A DNA stretch of 64,000 bases, taken from positions 682,001 to 746,000 of the forward strand of contig JAYQIF010000008.1 in the NCBI GenBank assembly GCA_038141525.1, in the 5' to 3' direction. The position numbers were made by a program, and so were the translations under genes. The notes under the pieces are model-generated. The model made no database searches and was not told the origin of the DNA. It saw only the letters and a list, made by a program, of their open reading frames with translations. The DNA is from BACL21 sp038141525. GTDB taxonomy: Bacteria; Bacteroidota; Bacteroidia; Flavobacteriales; Flavobacteriaceae. Positions 62,801 through 64,000 of the stretch are shown here, in pieces (positions within the stretch are counted from its first letter, which is position 1; every line of letters starts with the position of its first letter).

Positions 62801-63595
62801 CAAGGTCCACAAGTCATTAAAAGTGAAGATACTTTTTTAGTTGGCTATGTATTGTTTGATAAATTAGATGGCTTTGCAGAAGTAAGCGTTGTTAAAAATG
62901 CACAAGCATTAATTCAAGAAAAGATAGATTCTGGTGAATTGATAGTTCCAAAAGGAATCAACTATGCATTCACAGGAACGTATGAAAATCAGTTACGAGC
63001 AGAAAAAACCTTATCGGTTGTTGTACCGTTAGCATTGGCAATCATTTTCTTAATTCTGTATTTTAAGTTCCGTTCGGTTGGTACGTCCTTAATGGTATTC
63101 ACAGGTATCGCAGTAGCCTTTGCAGGTGGTTTTATAATGATTTGGCTCTATGGTCAAGATTGGTTTTTAAACTTCAATGTCGCTGGCGAAAATATGCGAG
63201 ACTTATTCCAGATGCATCCCATTAATTTAAGTGTAGCAGTTTGGGTTGGGTTTATTGCACTCTTCGGTATAGCAACAGACGATGGTGTAGTAATGGCAAC
63301 CTATTTAACGCAAACTTTTGATAGAAATACACCAGAGAATAAAAAGGAAATTAGAGCATCTATTGTAGAAGCTGGTGAAAAAAGAATCAGACCGTGTTTA
63401 ATGACTACAGCTACAACCATTTTAGCATTATTACCAGTATTAACCTCTGCAGGTCGAGGAAGCGACATAATGATTCCGATGGCAATTCCAAGTTTTGGCG
63501 GAATGCTCATTGCCTTAATCACTTTGTTTGTTGTACCAGTATTGTATAGCTGGAAGGCAGAAGTTCAACTTAAAAGAACATCAAATGAAAAATAA
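59834..63595 (+). CDS. CusA/CzcA family heavy-metal efflux RND transporter
   Basis: 1253 residues from ATG 59834 (MLNKSIKFLIENKLVAVLLL), no frameshift. HME-RND features: VDAIPDIGENQQIVFTKWDGRSPQDIEDQITYP, GVKTIRSSSMFGFSSIYIIF, the proton-relay helix IAIGTMVDVGVILSENI, and a second half with TSMPHSGVEENK and ATDDGVVMATYL. The pump exports copper, silver, zinc or cobalt with a periplasmic adaptor and a TolC channel. Two segments look inserted: a doubled FHFSLST (about residues 580-593) and a dispersed-repeat segment VTLSAVERS (about 791-801). A longer start at 59807 is possible but unlike the family. It overlaps the tolC-like gene by 11 bases. Confidence 0.95.
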   Translation: MLNKSIKFLIENKLVAVLLLVLFIGWGIVNAPFNWDTGFLPSNPVAVDAIPDIGENQQIVFTKWDGRSPQDIEDQITYPLTTSLLGIPGVKTIRSSSMFGFSSIYIIFEEDVEFYWSRSRILEKLNSLPSGLLPNDVNPALGPDATGLGQIFWYTLEGRDEKGNVTGGWDLHELRSIQDYYVKYALSSASGVSEVASIGGYVQEYQVDVNPELMRQYNIGLHHVVKAVKESNKDIGAQTLEINQAEYLVRGLGYVKSISDIENAVVTSENYTSIRIKDIGKVSLGPATRRGILDKEGAEVVGAVVVARYGANPMEVINNVKEKISELSAGLPSKVLADGRTSQVTIVPFYDRTELIQETLGTLNEALTLEILITILVIIIMVFNLRASVLISGLLPVAVLMVFIAMKLFGVDANIVALSGIAIAIGTMVDVGVILSENIIRHLDENRSHESRNLIPINTVVYNATAEVSGAIVTAVMTTIISFIPVFTMIGAEGKLFRPLAFTKTFALTASIIVALFLIPPFAAFLFRKKNIKSTFKYVLNGVLIALGIIAIIYGYWLGLVLIAFGTVAITSDFLNRDKFHFSLSTFHFSLSTNFINIIISVSAIVFLLAEYWRPLGVDKSIFWNLIFVSVICFGLLGIFSLFIKYYTRILRWCLDNKLLFLSVPTAIVIAGFFIMKNTAKEFMPSLNEGSFLLMPTSMPHSGVEENKRVLQQLDMAVASIPEIETVVGKAGRTESALDPAPLSMYENIIQYKPEYMLNENGQRQRYKVNYNDLFELKDGRFIANPNNSENVTLSAVERSQLIPDNNGEYYRNWRTEIQSPDDIWNEIVRVTKLPGVTSAPKLQPIETRLVMLQTGMRAPMGIKVKGQDLKKIEAFGVQLENVIKEAEGVKQEAVFADRIVGKPYLLIDIDREKIARYGISIQDVQDVLKVAVGGMVLTQTVEGRERYGVRVRYPRELRANPTDLQQIYVPVEKGSPLPLSELATIRYEQGPQVIKSEDTFLVGYVLFDKLDGFAEVSVVKNAQALIQEKIDSGELIVPKGINYAFTGTYENQLRAEKTLSVVVPLALAIIFLILYFKFRSVGTSLMVFTGIAVAFAGGFIMIWLYGQDWFLNFNVAGENMRDLFQMHPINLSVAVWVGFIALFGIATDDGVVMATYLTQTFDRNTPENKKEIRASIVEAGEKRIRPCLMTTATTILALLPVLTSAGRGSDIMIPMAIPSFGGMLIALITLFVVPVLYSWKAEVQLKRTSNEK
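61570..61611. repeat. Tandem 21-bp repeat inside the efflux pump gene
   Basis: Two successive 21-base units, each containing CACTTTTCACTTTCAAC, encode FHFSLST twice in frame. The CACTTT-type low-complexity repeat resembles short dispersed repeats of flavobacterial intergenic regions. Confidence 0.75.
62206..62236. repeat. Dispersed REP-like repeat copy inside the efflux pump gene
   Basis: Contains TGAGCGCAGTCGAAAG flanked by CCT and GTCTCAA. I recognise this as the core of a palindromic repeat scattered in many flavobacterial genomes, whose reverse strand reads as RPFDCAQGD in spurious translations. Here it is in frame and read as TLSAVERS. Confidence 0.65.
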
Positions 63596-64000
63596 AATAA
63601 TAAATATTAAACTCGTCTTGATTCTTGTTTCTTGCTTCTTGAGTCTCTTTACAAACGCTCAACAATTAGAAATATTTATTGATGAAGCTTTAACAAAAAA
63701 TCCAGAAATTCAAAAGTTTGAGTTACAATACAAAAGAGCTTCTGAAAAAGTAAACGAGGTTAACACCATTCCTAATACCGAATTTGGTGTTGGTTACTTT
63801 GTAAGTGAACCGGAAACCAGAACAGGTGCACAACGCTTTAAAGTATCTGCTAAACAAATGTTACCGTGGTTCGGAACCATTACATCGAGAGAAAACTATG
63901 TAAGTTCATTGGCAGATGCTAAATACGAGGACATTGTTATCGCAAAGCGAAAACTAATGGCTTCGGTATCACAATCCTATTTTAATCTATACGCCAACAA
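63585..64000 (+). CDS. TolC family outer-membrane channel protein (partial)
   Basis: Starts with ATG 63585, overlapping the pump gene by 11 bases, and runs off the right edge; about 138 residues seen. A signal peptide (MKNKIINIKLVLILVSCFLSLFTNAQ) is followed by FIDEALTKNPEIQKFELQYKRASEKVNEVN, PNTEFGVGYF and KQMLPWFGTITSRENY, as in the outer-membrane efflux proteins that pair with CusA-type pumps. Expected to form the outer-membrane duct of the heavy-metal efflux system. The adaptor subunit is probably encoded next, outside the window. Confidence 0.9.
   Translation, partial: MKNKIINIKLVLILVSCFLSLFTNAQQLEIFIDEALTKNPEIQKFELQYKRASEKVNEVNTIPNTEFGVGYFVSEPETRTGAQRFKVSAKQMLPWFGTITSRENYVSSLADAKYEDIVIAKRKLMASVSQSYFNLYAN

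Overview
The window is a chromosomal segment of a member of the Bacteroidota, almost certainly class Flavobacteriia. The evidence is the many promoters of the Bacteroidota type (TTG, 19-21 bases, TAnnTTTG) lying just upstream of genes, TonB-dependent receptors with an N-terminal carboxypeptidase-like domain, lineage families such as DUF2723, DUF5689, GH92 and HYC_CC_PP, a DksA-like protein with a decayed zinc finger, and overall family resemblance of the housekeeping proteins. The first 58.9 kb has an even, moderate base composition. The last 4.7 kb is visibly richer in A+T.

Layout. 0-2.5 kb (minus): tRNA-Gln, then rimP-nusA-infB. 2.6-6.5 kb (plus): a DUF2723 membrane glycosyltransferase-like protein and a polysaccharide deacetylase. 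6.5-8.1 kb (minus): a thioredoxin-fold protein without the CxxC motif and a membrane metallophosphoesterase. 8.2-12.1 kb (plus): a GH92 alpha-mannosidase lipoprotein and a glycosylasparaginase, which together would dismantle N-glycans. 12.2-12.3 kb: a candidate structured small RNA. 12.4-19.8 kb (plus): polA, rplM-rpsI, rpsB-tsf, pyrH-frr. 19.8-25.3 kb: a TonB receptor with a DUF5689 partner, divergent from an exported endonuclease/exonuclease/phosphatase-family enzyme. 25.4-28.6 kb (minus): a small membrane protein and a large TonB receptor. 28.7-34.1 kb (minus): hmgA-hppD-DUF3108-tdo-M23 peptidase, an operon for tyrosine and tryptophan breakdown. 34.2-39.4 kb: uvrC, then divergently rimK, an AstE/ASPA-like zinc enzyme, 5-formyl-THF cyclo-ligase and a degenerate histidine-kinase-like protein. 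39.5-43.8 kb (minus): ileS-dksA-lspA. 44-50.1 kb (plus): a VPS10/BNR-repeat exported protein, a CopD/HemJ-like membrane protein, a sensor kinase and an enoyl-CoA hydratase. 50.1-51.5 kb: a bacilliredoxin and a TerB-DnaJ co-chaperone.

51.6-57.3 kb is a metal-homeostasis block: a DtxR/MntR regulator with a strong candidate operator on its own promoter, an outer-membrane protein and a ZIP transporter on plus, meeting a SCO1-feoA-feoB-FeoB-associated operon on minus; the two transcription units end on a shared TTAA. 57.4-58.9 kb: rseP and tRNA-Asn. From about 59 kb a probable acquired segment begins, with HYC_CC_PP protein, a CusA/CzcA heavy-metal RND pump and the start of a TolC-type outer-membrane channel.

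Two general cautions. Eleven genes, including essential ones (ileS, lspA, rimP), are broken by a total of about nineteen single-base insertions or deletions, mostly in short homopolymers, and a SCO1 gene carries an in-frame stop. Sequence error is the most economical explanation, so I annotate these genes as continuous spans. The most interesting observations are a promoter-linked three-helix RNA candidate (12.2 kb), a DNA polymerase I whose proofreading residues are all replaced, dispersed-repeat insertions inside the cusA reading frame, and the self-overlapping DtxR operator.
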